The notes below the pieces were generated by a model. The model was not told the DNA's origin. It made no database searches and was given only the letters and a program-made list of their open reading frames with translations. Position numbers and translations under genes: made by a program. Shown piece by piece: positions 32,121 through 41,301 of a stretch of 64,000 bases of DNA; position 1 is the first letter of the stretch, and each line of letters begins with the position of its first letter. The stretch lies in the NCBI GenBank assembly GCA_964496875.1, contig CAZCBH010000005.1, positions 76,549 through 140,548 on the forward strand. The letters run 5' to 3'. This DNA comes from RI-106 sp964496875 (GTDB lineage Bacteria; Cyanobacteriota; Vampirovibrionia; Obscuribacterales; Obscuribacteraceae).

Positions 32121-34139
32121 ATGAGCCAGAATCGTTTAGCGCCAATGCACACAATAGTCCGGCAACATCAGTCCTTCCTGGATGCAATTCTCAGCCCCGA
32201 GGAGCTGAAGAGGCTCTCGTCTAAGGAGCTGGAAGCTCTTGCCCAGGAGATAAGGACTCAGATTGTTCAGGATCTGAACAAGACCGGGGGTCATCTGGCA
32301 TCCAACCTCGGTGTGGTCGAGATTACTCTCGCCCTTCATTATGTCTTCAATACCCCGCAAGATCAGATTCTCTGGGATGTGGGTCATCAGGCTTATGTGC
32401 ACAAGCTCCTCACCGGTCGTCGTGAACAGTTCGGCACCCTCAGGCAGTACAAAGGTCTTTCGGGTTTCATCAGTCCTGCCGAGAGCGAATTTGATTCTTT
32501 CGTGGCCGGCCATAGCTCCACATCTGTGTCTCTGGCTGTGGGAATGGCGCTTGCCCGGGATCATTTAAAAGAAAATCACAAGGTGATTGCGCTCATCGGT
32601 GACGGTGGTCTCACCGGCGGTATGGCCCTGGAGGCTCTCAATCATCTCGGTCATATTCAGAAGGATGTTCTGATTGTCCTGAACGACAACGATATGTCGA
32701 TTTCAGAGAACCTCGGCGGCTTCTCTCAGTATATGAAGCGCATCAAAGAGACCTTCTTCTACAAAGACATAACCAGCAAAATTGATCAGATCGAGGACAA
32801 GCTGGATGAACTTGCTCTCGATCCCAAGCTGGTGGATCTTATTTCTTCGGTGAAACAGGAAGCCAAAGAGAGGATTGTTACTCCGGGTATTGTGTTCGAA
32901 AAACTCGGAATCAATTATTCCGGACCGGTAGATGGGCATGACGTGGCGGCTGTTATCGAGGCTCTCGAGAACGTCAAGGGAGAAAACTCTCCTCACTTGC
33001 TGCATCTCATCACTCGCAAGGGCAAAGGCTATAAACCGGCTGAAGAAGATTCTATTAAATACCATGGAGTCAAGGCTCACAGCCTGGAGCCTGCTCTTAA
33101 AGAGAAGCCGAAACAAGCAGGCAAAGCGGAGTCTAAGAACCTTACCTATTCTCACGTTTTCACCGACACGCTCATCGACCTTGCTGCGGTGGAACCGAAT
33201 CTGGTTGCGATAACGCCTGCCACCGCCGAAGGCAGCGGACTGGTCAAGTTCTCTAAGGTCTATCCGGACCGATTTTTCGATGTGGCGATTTGCGAACAGC
33301 ACGCAGTCACCATGGCTGCCGGCATGGCTAAAAAAGGTCTCAAGCCGGTGGTTTCAATCTACTCGACCTTCTTGCAGCGGGCGATGGATCAGGTTATCCA
33401 TGATGTCGCTATCATGAACCTGCCGGTTGTCTTTGGTATCGACCGTGGTGGTCTGGTCGAAGATGGCGAGACCCATCAAGGTGTTTTTGATATCACTTAT
33501 TTGCGAAGCATCCCCAACTTCACCGTTCTGGCACCGGCTGATGCCGAAGAGCTGCGCAGCATGATCTATTCCGTTGTTAAGGACGCACCGGGACCGGTGG
33601 CAATTCGGTTTCCTAGAGATGCGGCTATAGGTTCTGACGCACTGGTGACCGGACCGGAGCAGTTCAAGCAGATCGATTATCGCAGCTGGAAGGTAATCAG
33701 AGACTATCAGCCTGGTTTTGTTGAAGGCTCCGCGGGCAATCGGGTTGAAGTGCTTGCCTATGGCAGCATGGTCGATTACGCCATGCAGGCTTTGCCGGCG
33801 TTGAGCAGAGCAGGTGTTGATGCTCGTATTGTCTATGCCCGTTCAGTCAAGCCGTTGGATGAGAAGATGCTGGAGACTGTTTTCTCATCGAATGATGTGC
33901 CGGTGGTCACCCTGGAAGAAGGCTGTCTGAGTGGTGGATTCGGCTCCGCGGTTCTAGAGTGGAGCGCCCGCAGGCGGTCTTCTGCGCCGGGATCTGCCGG
34001 ATCGGTTGTTTACTGTCTAGGTCTTGAAGACAAGTTTATTCAGCATGGAGCCAGGAATCTTCTCTTAGAAGAGACCGGTCTGGATGTGGCCGGTGTGGCT
34101 GAATTCATCGTCAAGGCGGCCGGCGTCGACAAAAAGTAG
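32121..34139 (+). CDS. dxs: 1-deoxy-D-xylulose-5-phosphate synthase
   Basis: This thiamine-diphosphate enzyme (672 residues) condenses pyruvate with glyceraldehyde 3-phosphate, opening the MEP isoprenoid pathway. Seen are DVGHQAYVHKLLTGR, AGHSSTS, the ThDP motif GDGGLTGGMALEAL…NDNDMSIS, the catalytic Glu in VAICEQHAVTMAAG, and the transketolase C-terminal domain with TLEEG. It is slightly longer than usual, mainly in the variable 220-250 region and linker. ATG 32121 is preferred (AAGGT 6 nt upstream); ATG 32106 adds five residues. It appears to be monocistronic. Confidence 0.96.
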   Translation: MSQNRLAPMHTIVRQHQSFLDAILSPEELKRLSSKELEALAQEIRTQIVQDLNKTGGHLASNLGVVEITLALHYVFNTPQDQILWDVGHQAYVHKLLTGRREQFGTLRQYKGLSGFISPAESEFDSFVAGHSSTSVSLAVGMALARDHLKENHKVIALIGDGGLTGGMALEALNHLGHIQKDVLIVLNDNDMSISENLGGFSQYMKRIKETFFYKDITSKIDQIEDKLDELALDPKLVDLISSVKQEAKERIVTPGIVFEKLGINYSGPVDGHDVAAVIEALENVKGENSPHLLHLITRKGKGYKPAEEDSIKYHGVKAHSLEPALKEKPKQAGKAESKNLTYSHVFTDTLIDLAAVEPNLVAITPATAEGSGLVKFSKVYPDRFFDVAICEQHAVTMAAGMAKKGLKPVVSIYSTFLQRAMDQVIHDVAIMNLPVVFGIDRGGLVEDGETHQGVFDITYLRSIPNFTVLAPADAEELRSMIYSVVKDAPGPVAIRFPRDAAIGSDALVTGPEQFKQIDYRSWKVIRDYQPGFVEGSAGNRVEVLAYGSMVDYAMQALPALSRAGVDARIVYARSVKPLDEKMLETVFSSNDVPVVTLEEGCLSGGFGSAVLEWSARRRSSAPGSAGSVVYCLGLEDKFIQHGARNLLLEETGLDVAGVAEFIVKAAGVDKK

Positions 34140-34206
34140 AAGTTTTTTTTAAACCGGATTTCGGATAGCTCTCTGGTTCCGTATTTGGTGCTACTTCATT
34201 GTCGGG

Positions 34207-34803
34207 TCAGACTTCTCTTCTGCCTTCCATCGCTCTGGTCAGGGTGACATCGTCGGCGTATTCCAAATCGGCACCTACGGGTAGACCGAAGGCGATACGG
34301 GTCACTTTTACTCCCAGGGGTTTGATCAGGTTGTTCAGGTAGAGAACGGTGGCATCGCCTTCTATGGTCGGATTGATGGCCAGGATAACTTCATGAATAT
34401 CCTCGTCGGGAATGCGATTGATAAGCTCTCTAATGCTCAGTTGCTCAGGACCTTTGCCCTCCAGTGGAGAGATCAAGCCGGTGAGGACATGATAGCGACC
34501 TTTGAATTCTCTGGTTCTCTCCAGGGCGATAACGTCTCTTGAATCTGCCACCACGCAAATGATGTTTCCATCGCGACGGTCATTGATGCAGATTTCGCAA
34601 GGATCGTTAGCCGAGAGGTGATAACAGCGGCTGCAGTTTTTTACTTTGTCTTTTGCGTCTATGACAGCGTCGGCAAAAGCCTGGACCTCATCCCGCTTCA
34701 TACCCAGAATAAAGAAAGCCATACGCTGAGCCGATTTAGGACCGATACCGGGCAGCTTTTGAAATTGCTCTATTAGTCTAGCAAGCGGCGGGGTGAAGTG
34801 CAT
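34207..34803 (-). CDS. recR: Recombination protein RecR
   Basis: This 198-residue protein has an N-terminal helix-hairpin-helix (LPGIGPKSAQRMAF), a C4 zinc finger (CSRCYHLSANDPCEIC), a Toprim domain (ICVVADSRDV…YHVLTGLISPLEG) and a C-terminal Walker-B-like strand. It works with RecF/RecO in loading RecA at gaps. Length and order match the family exactly. It lies 9 bp after ybaB, the usual pairing in bacteria; dnaX, often also in this operon, is elsewhere in the window. Confidence 0.97.
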   Translation of the reverse strand: MHFTPPLARLIEQFQKLPGIGPKSAQRMAFFILGMKRDEVQAFADAVIDAKDKVKNCSRCYHLSANDPCEICINDRRDGNIICVVADSRDVIALERTREFKGRYHVLTGLISPLEGKGPEQLSIRELINRIPDEDIHEVILAINPTIEGDATVLYLNNLIKPLGVKVTRIAFGLPVGADLEYADDVTLTRAMEGRREV

Positions 34804-34812
34804 CTACCTAGA

Positions 34813-35139
34813 CTAATAGCCGCCCATGCCCGGAGGAAGACCGCCAGGCATGCCAAGCGATTTGCCCATTTTGTCCTGGGCGAGCTTCTGGCATTGCGCC
34901 ATGGCGTCATTGACTGCGACCAGAATCAGATCTTCCAGGGTGCCCGGATCTTCGGGATCGATTGCTTCCGGTTTGATTTTGACCGAGAGAAATTCCATGG
35001 CGCCATTACAGGTGATGGTAACCGCTCCACCACCAGCTTTTCCTTCCAGGGTCGTCTGCTGAAGTTCTCCCTGGATCTTCACGACTTCCTGTTGCATTTT
35101 CTGCATCGATTGAAAGAGCTGGTTCATGTCCGGTTGCAT
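34813..35139 (-). CDS. ybaB: YbaB/EbfC-family nucleoid-associated protein
   Basis: From ATG 35139 the protein has 108 residues and starts MQPDMNQLFQSMQKMQQEV, the classical YbaB opening. It then shows the strand GGGAVTITCNGAMEFLSVKI and ends in a Gly/Pro-rich tail. AAGGAG lies 7 nt upstream, which fixes this start; the frame is open further to 35304 but without a signal. YbaB dimers bind DNA and are usually co-expressed with recR, as here. Confidence 0.93.
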   Translation of the reverse strand: MQPDMNQLFQSMQKMQQEVVKIQGELQQTTLEGKAGGGAVTITCNGAMEFLSVKIKPEAIDPEDPGTLEDLILVAVNDAMAQCQKLAQDKMGKSLGMPGGLPPGMGGY

Positions 35140-35330
35140 AATTCTCTCCTTAGAGCCGCTCGGCATATTGGCGATAGATTTTTGGAATTTTCCAAGACCT
35201 TTGATTATCTCATCTAGGGACGGAGAGTCTGCCAATCGGTAAAACTTTCTTAATTCATCTCGGGTTTGTACAGTCTCTTTATTTATACTTAGATCGTGCA
35301 TCACCGCTTCTTTGTTTGAGGAAGATCGCT

Positions 35331-35516
35331 ATGTCGGACGCGGATACGGCGCAGGAAAGAAACGAAGAAAAAGTAGATAGCTCGGATAAAGAAGTAGTGC
35401 ATGAATCTCCGGCGGAACTCATGCAGGATCTGCTCAGGAGATTCGTGCTTTTCATCTCATTTGGACCGGGAGTGCTTGGATTTCTGTGGCTAATTGGTCG
35501 AATCTTAAAACGTTAG
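35331..35516 (+). CDS. Small single-pass membrane protein
   Basis: This 61-residue protein has an acidic N-terminal half and one membrane helix near the C-terminus (FVLFISFGPGVLGFLWLIG). ATG 35331 has GAGGA 8 nt upstream. The next acyltransferase gene starts inside its last codons (GTG 35486), so it is translationally linked to the acyltransferases and may help anchor them. No family recognised. Confidence 0.65.
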   Translation: MSDADTAQERNEEKVDSSDKEVVHESPAELMQDLLRRFVLFISFGPGVLGFLWLIGRILKR

Positions 35517-36394
35517 CAGCCGATCCCCTGGACGTTTTTGCCAGGAGAAACCCTTCGTTCTATGAGCGTTATGCCGAGAATGAAGACCAATTCGGCTTTG
35601 ACCTCGCTACTTTTGCTCGATGGGAACCGGTTTTTCGTTTTCTTTTCGAAGATTATTTCAAGGTCGAAACCCGGGGCATCGAAAACATACCGGCGGAAGG
35701 CAGAGCCCTTTTGGTCGGCAATCATTCCGGGCTTCTGCCCATGGACGGCGCCATGATTACAGTGGCGATGTGCAATTATCATGACTCGCCGCGCCGCATT
35801 CGATATCTTGCCACTGACTGGTTTTTCAAGATACCGGCTCTTGCCGAATGGGTAAGGCAAACGGGCCAGGTGCGGGCCACCCTGAAGAATGCCGAGGCGC
35901 TTCTGGCTGATGATGAGCTGGTCGGTATTTATCCGGAAGGGGTGAGAGGAGTCGGCAAGACTTTTGACGAACGTTATCGAGTCCTGGACTTTCACCCTGG
36001 GTTCGTTAAAATTGCCATTGAATCTCAGTCGCCTATCATTCCGGTTTCTACCGTGGGTGGAGATGAGATCTACCCTAATTTCGTCAATGTTCGAGAGCTG
36101 GCAAGGCTTGTCCAGATGCCGTTTTTCCCTGTCACACCGGGCTTTCCCTGGTTGCCTTTTCCTCTCATGTTTGTGCCTCTGCCCGTGAGATGGATGATTC
36201 ACATACATGACCCTATCGATCTGGGCTATGAGCCTGAGCGAGCCAGGGATAAGAAGCTGGTTCTCAAGCTTGCTCGCGAAATTCAGTATTTGATTCAGAA
36301 AGATCTGAATTCGCTTCTGAAGCAGCGTAAGTCGGTATTCACAGGTTGGGAAGAGTCGCCGGTCGAGGAGAAAGTTTCCAATGGAGCAGCCTGA
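35486..36394 (+). CDS. PlsC-type lysophospholipid/glycerol acyltransferase
   Basis: This 302-residue protein is an LPLAT-superfamily member. Motif I is VGNHSGLLPMDG (about 73-84), where His and Asp form the catalytic pair in the N-H-S-G-x-x-P-x-D variant used by this subfamily. Motif III is VGIYPEGVRG (about 149-158) and a VSTVGGDEIYPN segment follows. It would transfer an acyl chain to a glycerophospholipid or related acceptor at the membrane. The start is GTG 35486, overlapping the previous gene by 31 bp. The downstream paralogue overlaps its end by 14 bp. Confidence 0.85.
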   Translation: MANWSNLKTLAADPLDVFARRNPSFYERYAENEDQFGFDLATFARWEPVFRFLFEDYFKVETRGIENIPAEGRALLVGNHSGLLPMDGAMITVAMCNYHDSPRRIRYLATDWFFKIPALAEWVRQTGQVRATLKNAEALLADDELVGIYPEGVRGVGKTFDERYRVLDFHPGFVKIAIESQSPIIPVSTVGGDEIYPNFVNVRELARLVQMPFFPVTPGFPWLPFPLMFVPLPVRWMIHIHDPIDLGYEPERARDKKLVLKLAREIQYLIQKDLNSLLKQRKSVFTGWEESPVEEKVSNGAA

Positions 36395-37193
36395 CCTGAC
36401 CCTGGAATATGATCAGGATATGCCAATGTCCGATAAAGGCGATTCGGCTGAGTTTCGCTCTCTGAGCAAGGTTGAGCCGATTCTAGAGTTCCTTTATCGG
36501 CGCTGGTGGAGGGTCGAGTCTCTGGGGCTGGAGCGTATTCCGGCGCAGAATGAAGGTCCCTGTCTGATTGTCGGGAATCAGGGCAGTGTCTTTCCATGGC
36601 CGGCTTTGATGCTTGGTCACGCCCTGGCGAAAAGAAAGCAAGGCGCTCGTAAGCTTTATGTTCTAGCCGATCTGGAGTCCGACCTCGATGCTAGAACCCG
36701 TGCACTGCTCGAGGGGCTTGGATTTCTAGATTGGTCTTCTGCCAATATGAAAACTCTTTTCGAGCGGGGCGAAGCCGTAGCCATATTTCCTGAGGGGATA
36801 TCGGGCTTGACCAAGCCGTTTTCTCGCCGCTACCGCCTGGAAGAGTTTGACTGGACGATGCTTCTGCCGGTGGTCGAAAGCGGGGTCGAAGTTTACCCCG
36901 TTTCCTCCCTGGGCTTTGATGAGATCAATCCAGTACTTGATAATTTCGAATTGCTCAGCAAGCTCCTGAAATTGCCGTTTTATCCTGTAACGCCCTTCTT
37001 TCCCTGGTTGCCCATGCCGCTGAATTTAGTTCAATTACCCGTTGAAGTATCGATGAACGTTCTCAAGAAAGCGGATTATGACAGGGTCAAGAGCCGGGAT
37101 GATCTTGAGAGTGTGGCGAAGAAACTGTCTTTCTGGCTAGAGGGCGAGATCCAGGCAGAGCTCAATCGAATGCTTAGGCACCGGGGCATATAA
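36381..37193 (+). CDS. PlsC-like acyltransferase paralogue lacking the catalytic His/Asp
   Basis: This 270-residue homologue of the preceding gene overlaps it by 14 bp. Motif I reads VGNQGSVFPWPA instead of VGNHSGLLPMDG: the catalytic His is Gln and the Asp is lost, whereas motif III (IFPEGISG) and the C-terminal FYPVTPFFPWLPMPL remain. Loss of both residues argues against acyl transfer. It may be a regulatory or structural partner of the active paralogue. The opening ATG lies in the 3' end of the previous gene; a later ATG (36421, MPMSDKGD) is possible. Confidence 0.8.
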   Translation: MEQPDLTLEYDQDMPMSDKGDSAEFRSLSKVEPILEFLYRRWWRVESLGLERIPAQNEGPCLIVGNQGSVFPWPALMLGHALAKRKQGARKLYVLADLESDLDARTRALLEGLGFLDWSSANMKTLFERGEAVAIFPEGISGLTKPFSRRYRLEEFDWTMLLPVVESGVEVYPVSSLGFDEINPVLDNFELLSKLLKLPFYPVTPFFPWLPMPLNLVQLPVEVSMNVLKKADYDRVKSRDDLESVAKKLSFWLEGEIQAELNRMLRHRGI

Positions 37194-37305
37194 AGGCTCG
37201 GCAATACTGGATTCGGTGGTAGGTTCGGGTAAATCTCTATATAATCTCAGTAGTCACTACTGGAAGTTTATAATTCCAAAATCTCCTGATTTCCGAAAGT
37301 TTTAG

Positions 37306-38910
37306 ATGTATCGTCCTTCCGACAAGTTAGTCAAATTGCCCAGACTCGACAGTCTGCCAACAATCGATGACATTACCGGTATGCTCGCACAGTCCAGGCA
37401 GACTCCGGGTAAGCAGTTCGAGTTGCCCTGGCAATTTCACAATTCCAGTGATATATACCGCTTGATCGCCACCTGCTCGCAGAATGTCTCCGAGCCGACC
37501 TGGAATCTGATGATTGGTGAGGGACGGGATGAAATCGAGGTCTGGACCTATCAGACCGGTGATGTGGCTCTGGTTCTCAACCTGGTTCTATCGGAATCCA
37601 CCGAGAACATGTCTTATGGAACCGATTCTCAGTCTCTGTTCGGGCAGAGCGAGACCCGCAACACTGGCTTGTCCGGCTCGTATAGCACTTCGCTTCTGGG
37701 CTTGCAGTCTCTCACTTCCACAAGCCAGAAAGTTCCTGTATTCAAGCAAGATGAGCGTGTCGGTGCGCAGGCTTCCATGGAAGGCTCGCTGGATGACTGG
37801 CCTATTCCGACTTTGCTCCAGTCTATCAATATGGGTAAGCGAAGCGGCAAGCTGATGGTGATTAGTGATCAGTCCATGGCTGAGCTGTTTTTCGTGAGTG
37901 GAGATCTTGTTCATGCCACCGCCCTGAGTCAGCAAGGGGAGCTTGCCATAATGGAGCTGGTCACCTGGGAGACCGGCAAGTTCTATTTCTATAACGACGA
38001 ATCTACTGAGCAAAGAACGGTGAAGCGTCGAATTGATGCCATTTTGATGGAGAGCATCACTTTATTAGATCAGACAAAGTATCTGATGGGTCAGGGCTTC
38101 AAGATGGAGGCTTATCTTCATCGGGCCAATGCCGGTCTTTCCGAGCAACAGTTCGAAGAAGCGGTGAAGCAAGGCGCACCATGTGACACCAATCTTCAGA
38201 AACAGTTTTACTTGCGCCTTGATGGTAACACCACGATGTTCGACATTCTTCGGGAAAGACCGATGACAAAGAAGGAGTGGGTGCCTATTCTTTTCAATAT
38301 GTTTCAATGCGGTCTGGTGAAAATCTCTGAAAGCCCCTTGAAGCCTGATAAGACAAAACATCTCACCTCTACTCATCTGGACAGGAACGCAATCAATTCG
38401 GTTATGGCATCCCTTCTGAGAGCCGATACCTGCTTGTTTTCTTTCTCGTCTTTTCAGTACTTTCTGGAGAAAGAGTTCTATCGTGCTCAGTATGCGAACT
38501 TGCCATTTACGGTGATTGTCTTCGATCTCTGGACCAATCGAGGAGGGCAGCTGGAGCCCTTAACCGTTACCCAGGTTGCTGAAGTCGGTCTCAGGCTGGC
38601 TAATATAATGCGGCCTATCGATATCGCTGCTCATTTCGAAACCTTGAGCTATGCCATTATTCTTCCCAATACGGAGATTCCCTCGGCGGTGATTCTCTGT
38701 CACCGGGTTTTTGAATTGCTCCGTAGCAAGGGGCTCTCGGCTGGGATGGATCCGAGCTCTCTGGTTTGTGCTTTTGGAATCGCCGGTGTGCCGGAAGACT
38801 GTAAGGATATCGGTCTGTTACTGTCAGCCGCCAAGGTGGCGCGCAAAGTGGCAGCCACTAGCGCTATGCCGATTGTTTGTTTCAAGGATCTAAAAGCTCC
38901 TTCCGAATAA
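37306..38910 (+). CDS. DUF4388 (PATAN) protein with degenerate GGDEF-like C-terminal domain
   Basis: This 534-residue protein has an N-terminal ~100-residue region with a VIWTYQTG-like alpha-beta pattern. A central DUF4388/PATAN domain (about 165-275: GSLDDWPIPTLLQSINMGKRSG, ELFFVSGDLVHA) follows, then a linker. The C-terminal domain (about 380-530) aligns with GGDEF folds (FTVIVFDLW…AYAIILPNT) but the GGDEF box is replaced by HFETLS, so no cyclase activity is expected. DUF4388 proteins are common in cyanobacterial signalling and motility. Its stop lies within a terminator-like hairpin. Confidence 0.75.
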   Translation: MYRPSDKLVKLPRLDSLPTIDDITGMLAQSRQTPGKQFELPWQFHNSSDIYRLIATCSQNVSEPTWNLMIGEGRDEIEVWTYQTGDVALVLNLVLSESTENMSYGTDSQSLFGQSETRNTGLSGSYSTSLLGLQSLTSTSQKVPVFKQDERVGAQASMEGSLDDWPIPTLLQSINMGKRSGKLMVISDQSMAELFFVSGDLVHATALSQQGELAIMELVTWETGKFYFYNDESTEQRTVKRRIDAILMESITLLDQTKYLMGQGFKMEAYLHRANAGLSEQQFEEAVKQGAPCDTNLQKQFYLRLDGNTTMFDILRERPMTKKEWVPILFNMFQCGLVKISESPLKPDKTKHLTSTHLDRNAINSVMASLLRADTCLFSFSSFQYFLEKEFYRAQYANLPFTVIVFDLWTNRGGQLEPLTVTQVAEVGLRLANIMRPIDIAAHFETLSYAIILPNTEIPSAVILCHRVFELLRSKGLSAGMDPSSLVCAFGIAGVPEDCKDIGLLLSAAKVARKVAATSAMPIVCFKDLKAPSE

Positions 38911-38923
38911 GGGAAGGAGCTTT
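38893..38923 (+). terminator. Terminator hairpin overlapping a stop codon
   Basis: A perfect 12-bp inverted repeat (AAAGCTCCTTCC 38893-38904, GGAAGGAGCTTT 38912-38923) with a 7-nt loop contains the TAA of the DUF4388 gene. The T-run is only TTT, so it could be partly factor-dependent. Confidence 0.7.
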
Positions 38924-38971
38924 AGAATCTGAGGTGCAAATATTGCTTGACTGTTATTGAATCTATGATTC

Positions 38972-39619
38972 TCAGGCTGTTTTGAGATCCGTGACTTCAC
39001 GCATCAATCGCAGCAGTGTTCTCTGGGCTCTTGAGGCCACATAAGGATTTTCGTCATCGGCGAGCACCCTTAGAATGGCTATGGGTACCGTGTAGCTCTC
39101 AGCCAGTCTCAGTCTGACATCGGGACTTGGATCCCTCACCAGATTCCAGATCGTTTTCATAGAAGTATTCATGTTCTCTGCTACAGAGGCTCGCACCTGG
39201 CAGTCGCTGTGAACAGCTAGTCTTGCCAGAGTGGTGGAATGGGCGCGCGGATGCTCGCCAATTCTCTCCAGTAGCTGAGAAGGCGCGTTTCTTGTTAGAT
39301 GATCCAGCACCGGTGGCGGTGTGTTTGGATTTATAGCAAGAAGCCAGCGGATTCTGGCTGCCTCAAGAGCAGCACTTTCCTTAATGGCCTGTCTTCTTAG
39401 ATCTTGTTCAGTCTCTTTTGTTTTTGTCATGACCTCTGCCCTCTGAGGTTCTGTGTTTCCACTATTCTCTTCTCTATTACACAGCAACACCTTGAGTGCC
39501 TCCCTTATCTGTTCTTCGGGTTTGTCCCAGTTAAATGAGTAAGCAAAAGAAAGGTCGTATTGCTCAGGCTCTGAATAGCTGGAATTGTCCCTGCTCTTAT
39601 CTTGTGTATCGAAAGACAT
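38972..39619 (-). CDS. HEAT/leucine-rich-repeat-variant protein
   Basis: This 215-residue protein has a charged N-terminal ~90 residues followed by about four helical repeats: NPNTPPPVLDHLTRN, HPRAHSTTLARLAVH, DCQVRASVAENMNTSMKT and DPSPDVRLRLAESYTVP. These match the LRV/HEAT pattern (N-x-x-T-P, V-R-x-x-x-A). Such solenoids bind proteins or nucleic acid. It converges on the DUF4388 gene. No partner is evident. Confidence 0.75.
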   Translation of the reverse strand: MSFDTQDKSRDNSSYSEPEQYDLSFAYSFNWDKPEEQIREALKVLLCNREENSGNTEPQRAEVMTKTKETEQDLRRQAIKESAALEAARIRWLLAINPNTPPPVLDHLTRNAPSQLLERIGEHPRAHSTTLARLAVHSDCQVRASVAENMNTSMKTIWNLVRDPSPDVRLRLAESYTVPIAILRVLADDENPYVASRAQRTLLRLMREVTDLKTA

Positions 39620-40459
39620 ACTCGTTAATCGAAAGAGTTTTGTACGCCCGGTTGCCCCCTCATCCCTTCCAAACAGGAGGCTTAAGCTAATATGCCTAAT
39701 ACGATTATGCCGTCTGGGCTTACCGCTTCATGATAAGTTTCCATATAATTTTCTATATGAATTGACATAAAACCGGTCCCATACAGGGTTTTAAACAACA
39801 GCTCCGCCTTAGTGTGGCGGAGCATAAAAAATGAGGCGCGTTTACCCGGGCTGTCTGGGAGATGCGGAGCCTTAGTATAGGTTTCACCCGACAAATTTAT
39901 ACTGAAACGGCAATTGCCGCAGGACGATGATTGGCTATGATGATGGAAGATTGTTGAATACAGGCTATGGAGCGGCTCTGAATAAGCGATTTCGTTTTGC
40001 GGTCAATCGGCAAACAGATTGAATAAAACATCGACGCGGTACACACAGTTCAAGAGCCCCCATAGCCCTTACCAAAATTTTTTAAGAGCGATTCTGCCAT
40101 ACTCTGCAAATAGGATTCGGATTTTTCCGAATTCTATTTGTTTGTGGGGTCTTTTTCATTCGGTGGAGCGTCGATTTTGGGCTGCCACCCATGGTCTCCC
40201 TCCAATTGCCCCAGAGATAGTATGCGTGGCAGCGATCTTCGATAATAAGCTTGCTACCTAAACGAGTCAAGTTAATGAGCAACAGTAGCCATTTCTAGTT
40301 CTATGAAATAGATATCTAACTATTTGCTCCGACTTCATACGTGATTTTACGTAGGTGGGTGGGGATTTACGCATTTACGGGAACAGACCGGAGCCATAAA
40401 CTGTATTCAAAGAGCAGAGAGCCGAAACGGGCTCCGAATCCAGCAGAAAAGAGAAGATC
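39620..40459. other. 840-bp gene-free stretch with two hairpins
   Basis: No convincing gene is seen: short frames have no Shine-Dalgarno or family resemblance. A hairpin GCTCCGCC-TTAGTGT-GGCGGAGC lies at 39801-39823 and is followed by A-rich sequence. The second hairpin (40107-40140) is described separately. The stretch separates the divergent LRV gene and the secreted Gln/Gly-rich gene, so it must hold both promoters and could hold a small RNA. Confidence 0.6.
40107..40140 (+). terminator. Orphan terminator-like hairpin
   Basis: A 15-bp stem with one G·U pair (40107-40121 with 40126-40140), loop TTTT, is followed by TTTGTGGGGTCTTTTT. No gene ends just upstream on the + strand, so it may terminate an unannotated transcript. 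Confidence 0.45.
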
Positions 40460-41110
40460 ATGAAAAAATTCCACCTCTCCCTCCTTTTGATAGCACTGAC
40501 TTACTGTGTAAGCCTGCCGGCATCGGCTCAGCAAGCTTATGGTCAGCAGGGATTCGTTCCGATCAATCAGATGGGCGGTGTTCCCGGAACCGTTCCCGGT
40601 ATGGTCGGTGGTGGTGCCTATGACAGCAATCAGGGGCAATTCCAGCCTGTGCCCCAGGGCGGATTCATGGCTAACTCCATGCAGGGTGGTCAGGGATTCG
40701 TGCCCATGCAGAATTTTAATACCAGCCAGTCCATCATGGACGGCGGCCAGGGCTATTCTACTTCCAGTCTGGAAACTAGAAGTCCTTATGAACAGCAGGA
40801 GCACGCTCTGCAAGAAGCAAAAATGTTGCAGGAGTTGCAGGAGCTGAAGCAAAAGAGAGAGAGCGATCAAGGTTTTCGCGGTGGTGTCGAGGAAGGCTTC
40901 GTATCCAAGTCCTCGAAGAAAGAGAGAGGCAAATTGTCGAGAGCCATGGGTAAAATGGGTACTCTGGTACGAAGAAGTGCAGAAGCCGCAGCTCCCGCTG
41001 GAGCGGCAGTCGGTACTCTCTTTATCATGCGCGCCGCCTTCGGACCGCCTGCCACATTCATGCCTGTTGCCACTCCGACCGGTACAGCATTCATTCCGAT
41101 GAGCAGATAG
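40460..41110 (+). CDS. Secreted Gln/Gly-rich low-complexity protein
   Basis: This 216-residue protein has a signal peptide (MKKFHLSLLLIALTYCV…, cleavage after PASA). The middle is rich in Gln, Gly, Pro and Met with recurring QGFVP and GGQG motifs. A short coiled-coil (about 110-135) follows, then a basic segment, and a hydrophobic Ala-rich C-terminus (about 175-200) that may insert in a membrane. No family recognised. Two VP-type motifs near start and end (QGFVPINQM, QGFVPMQNF) point to internal duplication. Confidence 0.65.
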   Translation: MKKFHLSLLLIALTYCVSLPASAQQAYGQQGFVPINQMGGVPGTVPGMVGGGAYDSNQGQFQPVPQGGFMANSMQGGQGFVPMQNFNTSQSIMDGGQGYSTSSLETRSPYEQQEHALQEAKMLQELQELKQKRESDQGFRGGVEEGFVSKSSKKERGKLSRAMGKMGTLVRRSAEAAAPAGAAVGTLFIMRAAFGPPATFMPVATPTGTAFIPMSR

Positions 41111-41301
41111 ATATTCCGTTAATTATCGAACAAGAAACAGAACGAAGTTGAAGTAGGTTTTCAAATTGCGCTGGGGAGCTTGATCTTCGCTAAGCTAGTT
41201 GTCTTGTTACTTAAGATCATGCTTCCTTTTCCCGCAGCCTGGCTTGCTTTATACTAAGGTACTGCATCGACTATTCGTCCCAGGCGAGAGAGGGTTCTGC
41301 C

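Noticed and set aside
39682..39894. A 70-residue leftward frame in the long gene-free stretch
   Set aside because: It has no ribosome site, signal or family resemblance and includes a hairpin in its middle.
40019..40261. An 80-residue rightward frame in the same stretch
   Set aside because: It spans the strong 40107-40140 hairpin and has no start signal.
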